NCBI GenBank assembly: GCA_964353855.1
Contig: CAYGWX010000013.1
Location: forward strand, 923 to 46,498
Length of the DNA stretch: 45,576 nucleotides
Direction: 5' to 3'
Origin: CAYGWX01 sp964353855 [NCBI: uncultured bacterium]
GTDB lineage: Bacteria; Edwardsbacteria; CAYGWX01
In this document: positions 24,764-32,734 of the stretch, piece after piece
Layout of the letters: every line of letters starts with the position of its first letter
Position numbering within the stretch: position 1 is the stretch's first letter
The notes under the pieces: model-generated
Database searches by the model: none
What the model was told of the DNA's origin: nothing
Seen by the model: the letters and a program-made list of their open reading frames with translations, nothing else
Program-made: the position numbers and the translations under genes

Positions 24764-25380
24764 ATCCTTTCGTTTGCACTTTTCAAGTCATGTATGCTCT
24801 ATGAACCCCTATTAAGTATATCACAAAGAACCTTATCAAAATCTTATCACCTTGCCATAAATTGTATTTCATATCCTTTTACATCTTGATATTATTTCAC
24901 TTATCGCTCATCATGTATTTTGTAATCTCGTTTAGGAGATGGACAAAACCCTTTAGGTGGTATATAAGTAGAGTAAGAAGGAGGGAATTATATAGCAAAA
25001 AAGATGTTCCTTCCGGTTTCGGCTCCTCCTCTCTGTCGAAGTGGAGCGGAGATCCCGATCAATCGGGAATTTCAGCCACAGACCTTTTCCTCCGTTTCCC
25101 TGGTCTCCGATTTCCCCTGAAAAAGGGAACCAACGGAAATCCAAAGGGTTTGGGGTTATAACTCATCAACTCACCCCCTCACGAACTTCCCCCTTCTCCC
25201 TACGGGAGAAGGGGGTAAATCCTGCCAGGAAGCTGAGGAAGGTAACAGGAAGGGAACAGGGAGGGTTGTGGGCGTGCAATGGGTTTCCAGTGGGGGTGCA
25301 ACGGGCTTTCAAGCCTCCCCTGCCCCTGGAAGGGGGCGCTTCTTTCCGGGGTATGGCTCGCCAAACCCACTGCAGCCCCC
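24764..25380. other. Intergenic region between divergent units
   Basis: About 600 bases without a credible gene. The left half (to about 25010) is AT-rich. It contains a TCCCGAT/ATCGGGA hairpin at 25053-25068 and a 12-bp perfect palindrome CCCCCTTCTCCC/GGGAGAAGGGGG (25189-25200 with 25204-25215), a common dispersed bacterial palindrome. An 11-bp-period array at 25224-25311 is listed separately. Short open frames here have no family features. Confidence 0.6.
25224..25311. repeat. 11-bp-period degenerate array (locus 1)
   Basis: Eight consecutive 11-bp units keep two or three G residues at unit positions 3-5 while the rest drifts, from CAGGAAGGGAA (25246-25256) to GTGGGGGTGCA (25290-25300). 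It lies upstream of the slipin promoter. Confidence 0.75.
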
Positions 25381-25410
25381 TTGCGTTTTTTCCCCCTTCC
25401 GGGGTATACT
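25381..25410 (+). promoter_or_regulatory. Promoter of the slipin-purD operon
   Basis: TTGCGT (25381-25386), an 18-base spacer and TATACT (25405-25410), about 37 bases before the start codon. An AAGGAGGT ribosome binding site lies in between. Confidence 0.55.
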
Positions 25411-25446
25411 TAATCACAATCTGATAACCCTGACAAGGAGGTAACG

Positions 25447-26322
25447 ATGGGAGGCATTCTGACGACAACGTTCTGCCTCGTGCTATTCGCCATCTTCGTC
25501 GGCCTGATCCTGCTCTTCTCGATGATCAAGGTCGTCAAGGAGTACCAGCGGATCGTGGTCTTCCGCCTCGGCCGCTGCATCGGCGCAAAGGGCCCGGGGC
25601 TGGTCATCCTGATCCCGATAGTGGATGTGCCGGTCTGGGTGGACCTCCGGGAGTCTTTCCTCGAGATCCCACAGCAGACCTGCATCACCAAGGACAACGC
25701 CCCGATCTCCATCGACTTCCTGATCTACTGGAAGGTCCAGGTTCCTGAGGCCTCGGTGGTCCAGGTCAAGGATTTTGCCGGGGCCTCCCAGGGGATCGCC
25801 ACCACCACCCTGCGCGCCATCGTGGGCGACATCCCCCTGGACGACGTCCTGGCCAAGCGCGAGCAGATCAACCTGGTCCTGCGCACCAAGCTGGACGAGG
25901 TCACCGAGCGCTGGGGGGTGAAGGTCAGCTCGGTCGAGATCCGCGAGATCGTGCCGCCGCGCGAGGTCCAGGATGCGATGAACAAGCAGATGGCCGCGGA
26001 GCGGACCCGCCGCGCCATGGTCATCGAGGCCGACGGCAAGAAGTCCGCCACCATCACCGTCGCGGAAGGGGACAAGCAGTCCAACATCCTGAAGGCCGAA
26101 GGGGACCGGCAGGCGGCCAGCTTGAGGGCCGAGGGCTTCGCCCTGGCCCTGGCCAAGATCTACGAGGTCGCCAAGACCGTGGACTCCAAGACCATGAGCC
26201 TGCAGTACCTCGAGGCCCTGAAGGCCCTGGGCATGAGCCCGGCCACCAAGTTCGTGATCCCCACCGAGTTCACCAATCTGCTTAAGCCCATCCTCGGGCA
26301 AACGAGCGAGGGCATGAAGTGA
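25447..26322 (+). CDS. Slipin (SPFH/band 7 membrane scaffold protein)
   Basis: This 291-residue protein has one N-terminal membrane segment (about 5-27), followed by an SPFH/band 7 domain (VVFRLGRCIGAKGPGLVILIPIVD, LREsFLEIPQQ, ITKDNAPISIDFLIYWKV) and a helical C-terminal part rich in Ala, Glu and Lys (DAMNKQMAAERTRRAMVIEA, KAEGDRQAASLRAEG). Members oligomerise into ring-like scaffolds on the inner membrane and often assist membrane proteases. A NfeD partner, common beside slipins, is absent; instead the next gene encodes a small PH-like membrane protein, starting in a GTGA overlap. The start is supported by a perfect AAGGAGGT site. Confidence 0.93.
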   Translation: MGGILTTTFCLVLFAIFVGLILLFSMIKVVKEYQRIVVFRLGRCIGAKGPGLVILIPIVDVPVWVDLRESFLEIPQQTCITKDNAPISIDFLIYWKVQVPEASVVQVKDFAGASQGIATTTLRAIVGDIPLDDVLAKREQINLVLRTKLDEVTERWGVKVSSVEIREIVPPREVQDAMNKQMAAERTRRAMVIEADGKKSATITVAEGDKQSNILKAEGDRQAASLRAEGFALALAKIYEVAKTVDSKTMSLQYLEALKALGMSPATKFVIPTEFTNLLKPILGQTSEGMK

Positions 26323-26759
26323 TCTTAGAGGAGAACTCTCCTCCGCTCTCCCTGGAATGGAAAGTTTGGCCGGCAAAGGAAAGGCCGCTGTTATCTTTCG
26401 GGCTCATAGTGTTTCTGTTTGCGATCTGGGTCGCGGTCGGGTATTTCTACCGCGAAGGGGTATGGGTCCTTTTGGCTTTTGTCCTCCTCTCCGGTGCCGT
26501 GGCCCCTTACTTCGTGATCACCCGCTACCGCCTGGATGAGGAGGGCGTTTCCATCAAGCGTTACGTGACCACGATGAAGAAGCGCTGGGAGGAACTGAGG
26601 AGCTACTATCCGGACAAAAATGGCGTCCTGGTCAGCCCCTTCGCCAAGCCCTCCCGTCTGGAGAACTTTCGGGGAGTCTATCTGCGTTTCGGGGGAAACC
26701 GGGAGAAGGTGCTGGCGGTCTTGGAACAGAACATCGGTCAGAGGAAAAAGGAGCCATGA
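26319..26759 (+). CDS. Small membrane protein with PH-like C-terminal domain
   Basis: A 146-residue protein starting at GTG inside the slipin stop (GTGA). It has two membrane segments (about 24-43 and 49-69), then a soluble domain (TRYRLDEEGVSIKRYVTTMKKRWEEL... FRGVYLRFGG) whose pattern resembles the bacterial PH-like domains of short membrane proteins. It probably works with the slipin at the membrane. The function is otherwise unknown. It overlaps purD by 4 bases. Confidence 0.75.
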   Translation: MILEENSPPLSLEWKVWPAKERPLLSFGLIVFLFAIWVAVGYFYREGVWVLLAFVLLSGAVAPYFVITRYRLDEEGVSIKRYVTTMKKRWEELRSYYPDKNGVLVSPFAKPSRLENFRGVYLRFGGNREKVLAVLEQNIGQRKKEP

Positions 26760-28027
26760 AGATCCTGCTGGTGGGAGGCGGGGGTCGGGAGCATGCCCTG
26801 GCTTGGAAGCTCAAGCAGAGCCCTCTTCTAAAAGAGTTGTACTGCGCCCCGGGCAATCCCGGGATGGCTGAATTAGGGAACTGCATCGGCCTCAAAGCAA
26901 ACGATATCCCTGGGCTCTTGGCCTTCGCGAAAGAGCAGCGCATAGACCTCACGGTGGTCGGACCCGAGGATCCACTGGCCCAGGGCATTGTGGATGCCTT
27001 CGAGAAGGACGGCCTCAAGATCTTCGGGCCCAGCCGGTCCGCCGCCCGGCTGGAATCCAGCAAAGCCTTCGCCAAGCAGCTCTTGGAGAAAAAGAACGTT
27101 CCGGCCTCCAATGGGGCCATCTTCTCGGACTGGGAGACCGCGGTCCTGTTCATCCGGACCCACGGCGCGCCCGTGGTCGTGAAGGCCGACGGCCTGGCCG
27201 CGGGCAAGGGGGCCGTGGTCGCGAGAACCGAGCAGGAGGGTTATGCCGCCCTGGAGATGATGATGAAGGAGAACGCCCTGGGAGAGGCCGGGAAGACCGT
27301 GGTCATCGAGGAATTCCTGGAGGGAGAGGAAGCCTCGGTCCTGGCCTTCGTGGACGGCGAGCACGTGCTTCCGCTGCTTCCGGCCCAGGACCACAAGCCT
27401 GTCTTCGACGATGACAAGGGGCCGAACACCGGCGGCATGGGGGCCTACGCCCCGACCGGGGCGGTCAAAGAGCCGCATTCTCAAGTCATCCTGGACAAGA
27501 TATTTCATCCCACCCTGGAGGGGTTGAGGGACGAGGGCGTGACCTACCGGGGGATCCTGTATGCCGGGCTGATGATGACCCGGGAAGGCCCCCGGGTCAT
27601 CGAATACAACTGCCGGTTCGGGGACCCCGAGGTCCAGCCCCTGATGATGCTTCTGGAGAACGACCTCCTGGAACTGCTCCTCGCCACCTGCGAGGGCAGG
27701 CTGGACAAGATCGTTCTGAAATGGAAGCCGGGCGCTTCGGTCTGCGTGGTCCTGGCCTCCAAAGGCTATCCCGGCGCTTACGAAAAGGGCCAGGAGATCA
27801 CCGGAATCGCGGAAGCTGAGAAGGAGGGTGCCGTGGTCTTCCACGCCGGCACGGCCGAGACGGAGGGAAAACTGTGCACCGCCGGGGGCAGGGTGCTGGG
27901 GGTCACGGCCCAGGGTGAGACCTTCACCAAGGCCCTGGATAAAACCTACCGCGCCGTGGGGAAGGTCCGATTTGAGGGCGCCCACTTTCGGAAAGACATC
28001 GGCTTGCGGGAGTATCTGAGGCCTTAA
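26756..28027 (+). CDS. purD: Phosphoribosylamine-glycine ligase
   Basis: Joins phosphoribosylamine and glycine in the second step of purine synthesis. At 423 residues it has the standard length and order: an N-terminal MKILLVGGGGREHALAWKL, an ATP-grasp core with GPSRSAARLESSKAFAK, VVKADGLAAGKGAVVA, KPVFDDDKGPNTGGMGAY and EYNCRFGDPEVQ, and the C-terminal domain. The ATGA overlap with the upstream gene ties a housekeeping enzyme to the slipin unit; no other pur gene is in the window. A terminator follows at 28040. Confidence 0.97.
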   Translation: MKILLVGGGGREHALAWKLKQSPLLKELYCAPGNPGMAELGNCIGLKANDIPGLLAFAKEQRIDLTVVGPEDPLAQGIVDAFEKDGLKIFGPSRSAARLESSKAFAKQLLEKKNVPASNGAIFSDWETAVLFIRTHGAPVVVKADGLAAGKGAVVARTEQEGYAALEMMMKENALGEAGKTVVIEEFLEGEEASVLAFVDGEHVLPLLPAQDHKPVFDDDKGPNTGGMGAYAPTGAVKEPHSQVILDKIFHPTLEGLRDEGVTYRGILYAGLMMTREGPRVIEYNCRFGDPEVQPLMMLLENDLLELLLATCEGRLDKIVLKWKPGASVCVVLASKGYPGAYEKGQEITGIAEAEKEGAVVFHAGTAETEGKLCTAGGRVLGVTAQGETFTKALDKTYRAVGKVRFEGAHFRKDIGLREYLRP

Positions 28028-28039
28028 TTCATGACAACC

Positions 28040-28069
28040 AACGAGGGCCGCTTATGAGCGGCCCTCGTT
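28040..28069. terminator. Terminator between convergent purD and nuoI
   Basis: A perfect 12-bp stem AACGAGGGCCGC/GCGGCCCTCGTT with a 6-base loop, 12 bases after the purD stop. CCTTTATT follows on the plus strand. It can serve both converging units. Confidence 0.8.
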
Positions 28070-28107
28070 CCTTTATTCTGACAGTAGAGTCGCGAAACCG
28101 GTCCGGG

Positions 28108-28707
28108 TTACCCGCCTTCCCCATGCCTTCCGGCATCCCGGGTTCCGCCCGTGGCCAGCACCTTGTTCTCGATCTTCTTCTCGCTCTCTCCGTAGCGCGG
28201 CCGGTAGCCCAGGTTCCAGGCCTTGATCCTGAGCCGCTGCATCAGGTCCGCCTTGGCCACGACCCGATCCTCCCGGGCGTAGGACGACATCTCGTAGTCC
28301 TCGCTCATGACGAGCGCCTCCTCCGGGCAGGCGTCCACGCACAGCCCGCACATCACGCAGCGCAGGAGGTCTATCTCGAACACCCCGGGGCACTTCTCGA
28401 TCCTTTTGTCCGGGATCTCCCCGGCCTCGATGTGGATGCAGTGCGCCGGACAGGCTGTGGCGCAAAGCATGCAGGCCACGCACTTCACGCTGCCGTCCTC
28501 GCGCTGGGTGAGGATGTGCACCCCCCGGAAGCGCTCCGAGTACTTGCGGTGCTGCTCGGGATACTGCACTGTGGGGGCATCGCCGAGGAACATGGTCTTG
28601 ACGAACTCCTTCATCGTCACGGAGAGCCCCACGAGGATGGCCGCCCGGTGGACCTTGGCCTCCGGGACCAGCTTGACCTTGTAATCTACCTGATAGTTAT
28701 CAGACAT
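28108..28707 (-). CDS. nuoI: NADH-quinone oxidoreductase subunit I
   Basis: The complex I subunit that carries two [4Fe-4S] clusters (N6a, N6b) leading electrons to NuoB. It is 199 residues, with CVACMLCATACP near residue 76 and CVMCGLCVDACPEEAL near residue 116. An N-terminal amphipathic helix region (HRAAILVGLSVTMKEFVKTMF) matches the membrane-associated start of the family. The Gly-rich tail after residue 185 is unusual and probably disordered. It begins 10 bases after nuoG. nuoH, normally next to it, is not in the window. Confidence 0.95.
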   Translation of the reverse strand: MSDNYQVDYKVKLVPEAKVHRAAILVGLSVTMKEFVKTMFLGDAPTVQYPEQHRKYSERFRGVHILTQREDGSVKCVACMLCATACPAHCIHIEAGEIPDKRIEKCPGVFEIDLLRCVMCGLCVDACPEEALVMSEDYEMSSYAREDRVVAKADLMQRLRIKAWNLGYRPRYGESEKKIENKVLATGGTRDAGRHGEGG

Positions 28708-28717
28708 CGCTTCCTCT

Positions 28718-30403
28718 TTACTTTATCGGGACGACCATGCCTGTGCTTGGCAATCCGGCCAGCGTCAATTCCTTGAACGCCGGAACCTCGCCGACCAGCA
28801 TCTTGAACGCGTCCGCGGCAGAGTTTACGTCCAACTCTCTCCCCGCTTTCTTGAACAGGGAAGCCATGATCTGCCAACCCGGCTTGGCGTCTTCCCGGGT
28901 CGGGAAGCAGCGCTGGATCATCTGCACCCTTCCCTCGTGATTGGTGAACGACCCGTCCTTCTCCACATAACTGGCCTGGGGCAGGATGAGATGCACCAGG
29001 TCCAGTTCCGGGATGCGGTGCGTGGCAAAGGCCGCGCTGAACTCCACTTTGGACAGGGCCTCTTTAAGCTTGACCTGGTCCGGATACCGCGCCAGCCACT
29101 CCTGGGATTGGAAGACGAGGGCTTTGACCTTCCCCCCTCTTGCGGCCTCGAGGATCTCCTCGGTCCCTTTCTCGCCCCGCTTCGTCAGAGCAGCGAGGAT
29201 GAGGAATGCCCCCCGACTGTTGGGGTTCTTGTCCGCCCGCCTCAGGATCTCATCCTCACGGGCTTCGATTTGCTTGTAGCCCTCACCGACCCGCCAATCC
29301 ACCAGGCTCGTGCCGATCACATCCTTGAAATACCTGGCGAACAGGTAAATCTCCTCATTCGTGGCCTGCGGTGAGGCGATCCCTGCAACGGCCTCGGCCC
29401 CGTGCCTGGCTTTGAGGTCCGTAAGTTTCTGGTGCAGGAGTTCCAGCGCTTCCCCGTAATCCGACCAGGTGAGCTTCCCATCCTTCCTGACCAGCGGCTC
29501 ATACAGCCTGTTCTCGGCCCCGAGTGATTTGTACCCCGTCCGCCCTTCGTCGCATATCCAGGACTGGTTCAGCTCATCGTTTCTCCGGGGCCGGATGCGG
29601 TAGACCTCCCCCCCGGGATGATACACGTCCGGCATCCCCTTGTCCTGGCCCAGGGAATGAGTCGCGTCGCTCGTGGCGTACTCCCGTTCGTGGTGGTCCA
29701 CCCAGATGTTGCACCCCGTCGCGCACAGCGGACAGACCGAGGGCGTGCTCTTGAGGAACCAGACCCGCATCTTGAACCGGAAATCCTTGGAGGTCAGCGC
29801 GCCCACCGGGCAGAGGTCCACCACGTTCCCGGAGTAGGCGTTCCGGAGGGGCTCGTCATCCAGGGTCCCGATCTCGGTATGGTCCCCCCGTTTGAAGAAC
29901 TGCAGCTCGTGGGTCTTGGTCACCTCGTCCGTGAACCGCACGCAACGCGAGCACAGGATGCATCGCTCCGTGTCCAGCACGACCAGGGGCCCGAGGTCTA
30001 TGACCTTGCGTTTCCGCACCTTGTCCGAGAGGCGCACCCGGCTTGAGTGCATGCCGTAGCGCATGTAGTAGTCCTGCAAACCGCACTCCCCGGCCTGGTC
30101 GCAGACCGGGCAGTCTATGGGGTGGTTGATGAGCTCCATCTCCAGGGTCGCCCGCACGGCCTGTTTGGCCTTCTCGGACTGGGTGCGTACGACCATCCCG
30201 TCCGCGACCTGGGTCTGGCAGGCGATCTGGAGCTTGGGAGCCTTCTCCACCTCCACCAAGCACATCCGGCAGTTCCCCGCGATGGAGAGGTGGGGATGAT
30301 AACAGTAGTGCGGAATGGCGAAACCAAGCTTCTCTGCGGCTTGCAGGATGGTCGTTCCGGCCGGAACCTCAATCGGTTTTTCGTTGATCGTCACTTTGGG
30401 CAT
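28718..30403 (-). CDS. nuoG: NADH-quinone oxidoreductase subunit G (short form)
   Basis: Peripheral-arm iron-sulfur subunit of complex I. Of the 561 residues, the first 230 or so carry the conserved clusters: a [2Fe-2S] ferredoxin domain (YCYHPHLSIAGNCRMCLVEV, then IACQTQ), the His-Cys3 motif HPIDCPVCDQAGECG, the [4Fe-4S] set CILCSRCVRF with DLCPVGALTS, then CPLCATGCN, which is the extra N7-type cluster seen in only part of the family. The rest is a molybdopterin oxidoreductase-like domain that is shorter than the usual 700-900 residue protein. A formate dehydrogenase alpha subunit was considered; the missing catalytic domain features and the nuo context favour NuoG. Confidence 0.93.
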   Translation of the reverse strand: MPKVTINEKPIEVPAGTTILQAAEKLGFAIPHYCYHPHLSIAGNCRMCLVEVEKAPKLQIACQTQVADGMVVRTQSEKAKQAVRATLEMELINHPIDCPVCDQAGECGLQDYYMRYGMHSSRVRLSDKVRKRKVIDLGPLVVLDTERCILCSRCVRFTDEVTKTHELQFFKRGDHTEIGTLDDEPLRNAYSGNVVDLCPVGALTSKDFRFKMRVWFLKSTPSVCPLCATGCNIWVDHHEREYATSDATHSLGQDKGMPDVYHPGGEVYRIRPRRNDELNQSWICDEGRTGYKSLGAENRLYEPLVRKDGKLTWSDYGEALELLHQKLTDLKARHGAEAVAGIASPQATNEEIYLFARYFKDVIGTSLVDWRVGEGYKQIEAREDEILRRADKNPNSRGAFLILAALTKRGEKGTEEILEAARGGKVKALVFQSQEWLARYPDQVKLKEALSKVEFSAAFATHRIPELDLVHLILPQASYVEKDGSFTNHEGRVQMIQRCFPTREDAKPGWQIMASLFKKAGRELDVNSAADAFKMLVGEVPAFKELTLAGLPSTGMVVPIK

Positions 30404-30443
30404 TAATATAACCTCTAATTATTACTTATTTGATGATTCTTGG

Positions 30444-30863
30444 TTAGTGCTCTTTTGTCTTATATAAAGAGAATTGCGGTTTTATTACACTAATAGCGAA
30501 TCCCTCTCTCATTTCTCGTTCCCGATAGTCTGGAACTACGTCAAAACGGACAAGGCAATGTTGTTTTAAATACTCTTTGGCTGAAGCTAGATCCCTTGCT
30601 CGTTTGTGCTTAATTAAAGCCACTTTAATCTGTGAAGCATTTTTATCTCCCTGGAATTGGTTGGTGTAAATCCTTTGTCTAAGATTACTAGACAAACCTA
30701 TATAGGTTATTTCATCACGGCCTTCCCATAAATCAGAGATAAAATAAATACCACCTTCATTAGGGATTTGAGAAGGAGAAATTGAAGCGAATTTTATTGG
30801 TTCGCGTTTCAGTATATCATCGAGCCACTTAGTAAGATCATAAATCCTTTGGAGATCAATCAT
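30444..30863 (-). CDS. GIY-YIG domain protein, AT-rich
   Basis: This 139-residue protein is a stand-alone GIY-YIG nuclease domain. It reads GGIYFISD (residues about 33-40) and ITYIGLSSNLRQRIY with the catalytic Arg, and ends with the motif REGFAISVIKPQFSLYK that holds the conserved Glu and the Pro-x-Phe turn. The first 30 residues are an N-terminal extension without recognisable DNA-binding motif. Its composition is clearly AT-rich, with AAA, ATT and TTA codons common, against GC-rich neighbours. It sits in the sense direction between a small membrane gene (20-base gap) and nuoG (40-base gap). Very similar short strings after the upstream stop codon and after its own stop codon flank it. A homing-type or accessory nuclease acquired recently is the likely explanation. 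Confidence 0.85.
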   Translation of the reverse strand: MIDLQRIYDLTKWLDDILKREPIKFASISPSQIPNEGGIYFISDLWEGRDEITYIGLSSNLRQRIYTNQFQGDKNASQIKVALIKHKRARDLASAKEYLKQHCLVRFDVVPDYREREMREGFAISVIKPQFSLYKTKEH

Positions 30864-30883
30864 TTATACCCCCTATCTTGGAT

Positions 30884-31156
30884 TTACTTTTTCCGTCTCC
30901 GGGAGGCCGCGCCGCAGCCGAAGACGTACACGGCGATCGCCACCACGAGGTGCACCCAGAACCAGGGGCTTGCGCCCATGTTCTCGTAGATGTAGATGAC
31001 CACCAGAGCCCGGGGCAGGAACGCGGCCAGGAGCAGGTCTCCGATGAGCGGGATGTTGTTCACCGGGATTCCGTGTGTTAGGTAGGCGATCAAGAGGGTG
31101 ATCCTCGGCACGAACAGGGAAAGCACCAGGAACCAGGTCGCGATCTCGGTATGCAA
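30884..31156 (-). CDS. Small membrane protein of unknown function
   Basis: A 90-residue protein with three predicted membrane segments (about 5-25, 37-58 and 65-83) and a basic tail RRRKK that should be cytoplasmic. The central VNNIPLIGDLLLAAFLPRALVVIYIYENMG is conserved-looking but I do not recognise a family. GC-rich composition matches the complex I genes, so it seems native. It follows the NicO-like permease by 31 bases and may be its partner. Confidence 0.65.
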   Translation of the reverse strand: MHTEIATWFLVLSLFVPRITLLIAYLTHGIPVNNIPLIGDLLLAAFLPRALVVIYIYENMGASPWFWVHLVVAIAVYVFGCGAASRRRKK

Positions 31157-31187
31157 AGCTCCTCCTATCGTTCTCTCTCGTCGGAAC

Positions 31188-31901
31188 TCATAACCCCAGG
31201 AACACGATCGCCGCCCCGCACAGGGTGATCGCCGCTCCGGCGATGGCGTGGGTGTAGCGCTCCACCTTGCCCAGGGGCAGGAAGCTGATCCCGAACGTGG
31301 ACAGGAGCACGATGCCCATCATGGTCAGGATGGTCACACCCCCGAAGACAAAGGTGACCAGGGCCAGGCCGCCCCAGCTGCTCCGGGCGGCGGGGTACAT
31401 CAAAATGGGGATCAAGGGCTCGCAGGGCCCGAACACGAACACGGTGAACAGGACCCAGGGAGTGATGTTGACCCGGTCCCCGGCCTCGTGAACGTGCGTA
31501 TGCTCCTCGTGGTGGTCGTGGGTGTGGACGTGTCCGGAATCGTCCCCGTGGTTGTGCCAGTGCTTGTGGGGCTTGTTCCGTATGGCCCGGCGCAGGCCCC
31601 AGGCGAAGTAGACCAGGCCGAAGGCAATCAGGAGCCAGGCCGCGATGTTCCCCCGGAAGGACTCGATGGCGACTAAGCGGTGTACCGCGACGCCCAGGGC
31701 GATGCCGATGAGGCCGAGGACCACGGAGCTCCCGATGTGCCCCAGCCCGCACAGGAACGTGATCCAGCCCGTCTTGGCCAGCGACCAGCGCCGCGCCCGG
31801 GCCATCATGATGAACGGCAGGTAGTGGTCCGGCCCGAACAGGGTGTGGAAGAAGCCCAGAGAGGCTGCCGTGATGGCGAGGAGTGTCAAATCATGGGACA
31901 T
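31188..31901 (-). CDS. NicO/UreH-like transition metal permease with His-rich loop
   Basis: This 237-residue polytopic protein has about six membrane segments. The first carries HTLFGPDHYLPF and a later one CGLGHIGSS, resembling the H-x4-DH and related motifs of the nickel/cobalt transporter and HupE/UreH-type families. The central loop (about 108-140) has about ten His residues (HKHWHNHGDD, HVHTHDHHEEHTHVH), the usual metal-buffering loop. FGPCEPLIPILMYPA lies in a later segment. Nickel, cobalt or zinc transport is inferred from the family; TauE-type sulfite export is less likely given the loop. There is no hydrogenase or urease nearby to explain a nickel need. Confidence 0.78.
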   Translation of the reverse strand: MSHDLTLLAITAASLGFFHTLFGPDHYLPFIMMARARRWSLAKTGWITFLCGLGHIGSSVVLGLIGIALGVAVHRLVAIESFRGNIAAWLLIAFGLVYFAWGLRRAIRNKPHKHWHNHGDDSGHVHTHDHHEEHTHVHEAGDRVNITPWVLFTVFVFGPCEPLIPILMYPAARSSWGGLALVTFVFGGVTILTMMGIVLLSTFGISFLPLGKVERYTHAIAGAAITLCGAAIVFLGL

Positions 31902-31922
31902 TTTATTGACATTAAACCTTTG

Positions 31923-32351
31923 TTATCCTATAGGATTTCCATATGCAAACTTCCATGCCAAGAATTTACCAGTTCCGATGATGTATAAAAACTGTAACAC
32001 AAAACAACTCGCTATAAGTAAGCCTAACTTGATTAAACTAAGTTTTGATACCAATTTTAACGATACTATTTCAACTGTGAAATACAATAAAAAGAAAAGA
32101 AGAAATAGAATGAATGGACAATCTGGTCTTATCAGTGGAGCGTCCACGACGACAACCACAGTACTAACCAATCCCGTAAGGTAGAATCCTACAAATGCGA
32201 TAAAGGTAACAAAAATAGCCTTCCTGCCCATCAACTGGCTGCTATCTGTTTTTTGAAAGGCCAACACAACCAACCTACACAAAAGATAAGGGATTACTGT
32301 GAAAAGTAGTAAAATACTAAAGTAAAAGAAAAAGAAACCCCATTCTATCAT
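31923..32351 (-). CDS. AT-rich four-helix membrane protein of unknown function
   Basis: A 142-residue protein with about four membrane segments (about 7-30, 42-66, 80-98 and 108-130) and no recognised motif. Its base composition is far more AT-rich than the flanking genes. The gene lies in sense orientation between the nuoF downstream region and the NicO-like gene, 21 bases before the latter. TAACAAA occurs just before its start codon and again at its stop codon. It looks like acquired DNA. Confidence 0.6.
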   Translation of the reverse strand: MIEWGFFFFYFSILLLFTVIPYLLCRLVVLAFQKTDSSQLMGRKAIFVTFIAFVGFYLTGLVSTVVVVVDAPLIRPDCPFILFLLFFLLYFTVEIVSLKLVSKLSLIKLGLLIASCFVLQFLYIIGTGKFLAWKFAYGNPIG

Positions 32352-32420
32352 TTGTTAGCCTTGAATAAGTTTCGTATCTTACAGCCTAAGACTACCCCTA
32401 TGCCTCTCGTAAATGAGCCG

Positions 32421-32563
32421 GGAGGCCCTAATGGGGTGGTCTAACGGCCCTAGGGAGGGTTTACAGGAGTGGTACAGAGGGGCGGGAGCATACCGGGTTG
32501 GTTCTGACTTGGTTCTGGATTGGTTCCGGGTTTGTCCTGGCTTGGTCCTGGCTTGGTCGGGCC
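32421..32563. repeat. 11-bp-period degenerate array (locus 2)
   Basis: Thirteen 11-bp units can be set out. The last six (32498-32563) are strong, with units such as TTGGTTCTGAC (32498-32508) and TTGGTCCTGGC (32542-32552); the earlier ones keep G-rich columns but have drifted. This occupies most of the 383-base gap after nuoF. Confidence 0.75.
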
Positions 32564-32575
32564 TGTTTTCGGCTC

Positions 32576-32602
32576 CTACCCTACCCCTTTGGGGTAGGGT
32601 AG
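32576..32602. terminator. Hairpin downstream of nuoF
   Basis: A perfect 12-bp stem CTACCCTACCCC/GGGGTAGGGTAG with loop TTT (32576-32587 with 32591-32602). CTTTT follows on the plus strand but no T run follows on the minus strand, so its action as a terminator for nuoF is uncertain. The rest of the gap to 32734 shows no gene. Confidence 0.45.
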
Positions 32603-32734
32603 CTTTTGGAAAGAGGGGGATGTTTTGGGTCAGGTAAGGGTTTTCCCCTACCTCCGCACCTCTATAGTCTCTGACAGGCCTTATTTCGCTTTTAAAGGGC
32701 ATTCCTGTGGTAACCAATGAGCCGTTCAACCGCC

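Noticed and set aside
24862-25161. 99-codon plus-strand frame in the intergenic region
   Set aside because: It passes through the palindromic repeats, has a hydrophobic start only because the DNA is AT-rich, and lacks a ribosome binding site.
25166-25468. 100-codon minus-strand frame upstream of the slipin gene
   Set aside because: It covers the 11-bp array and the slipin promoter, and its residues simply mirror the repeat.
28718-30403. Formate dehydrogenase alpha subunit
   Set aside because: The His-Cys3 motif and the nuo neighbourhood fit NuoG, and the molybdopterin domain is too short and lacks recognisable catalytic elements.
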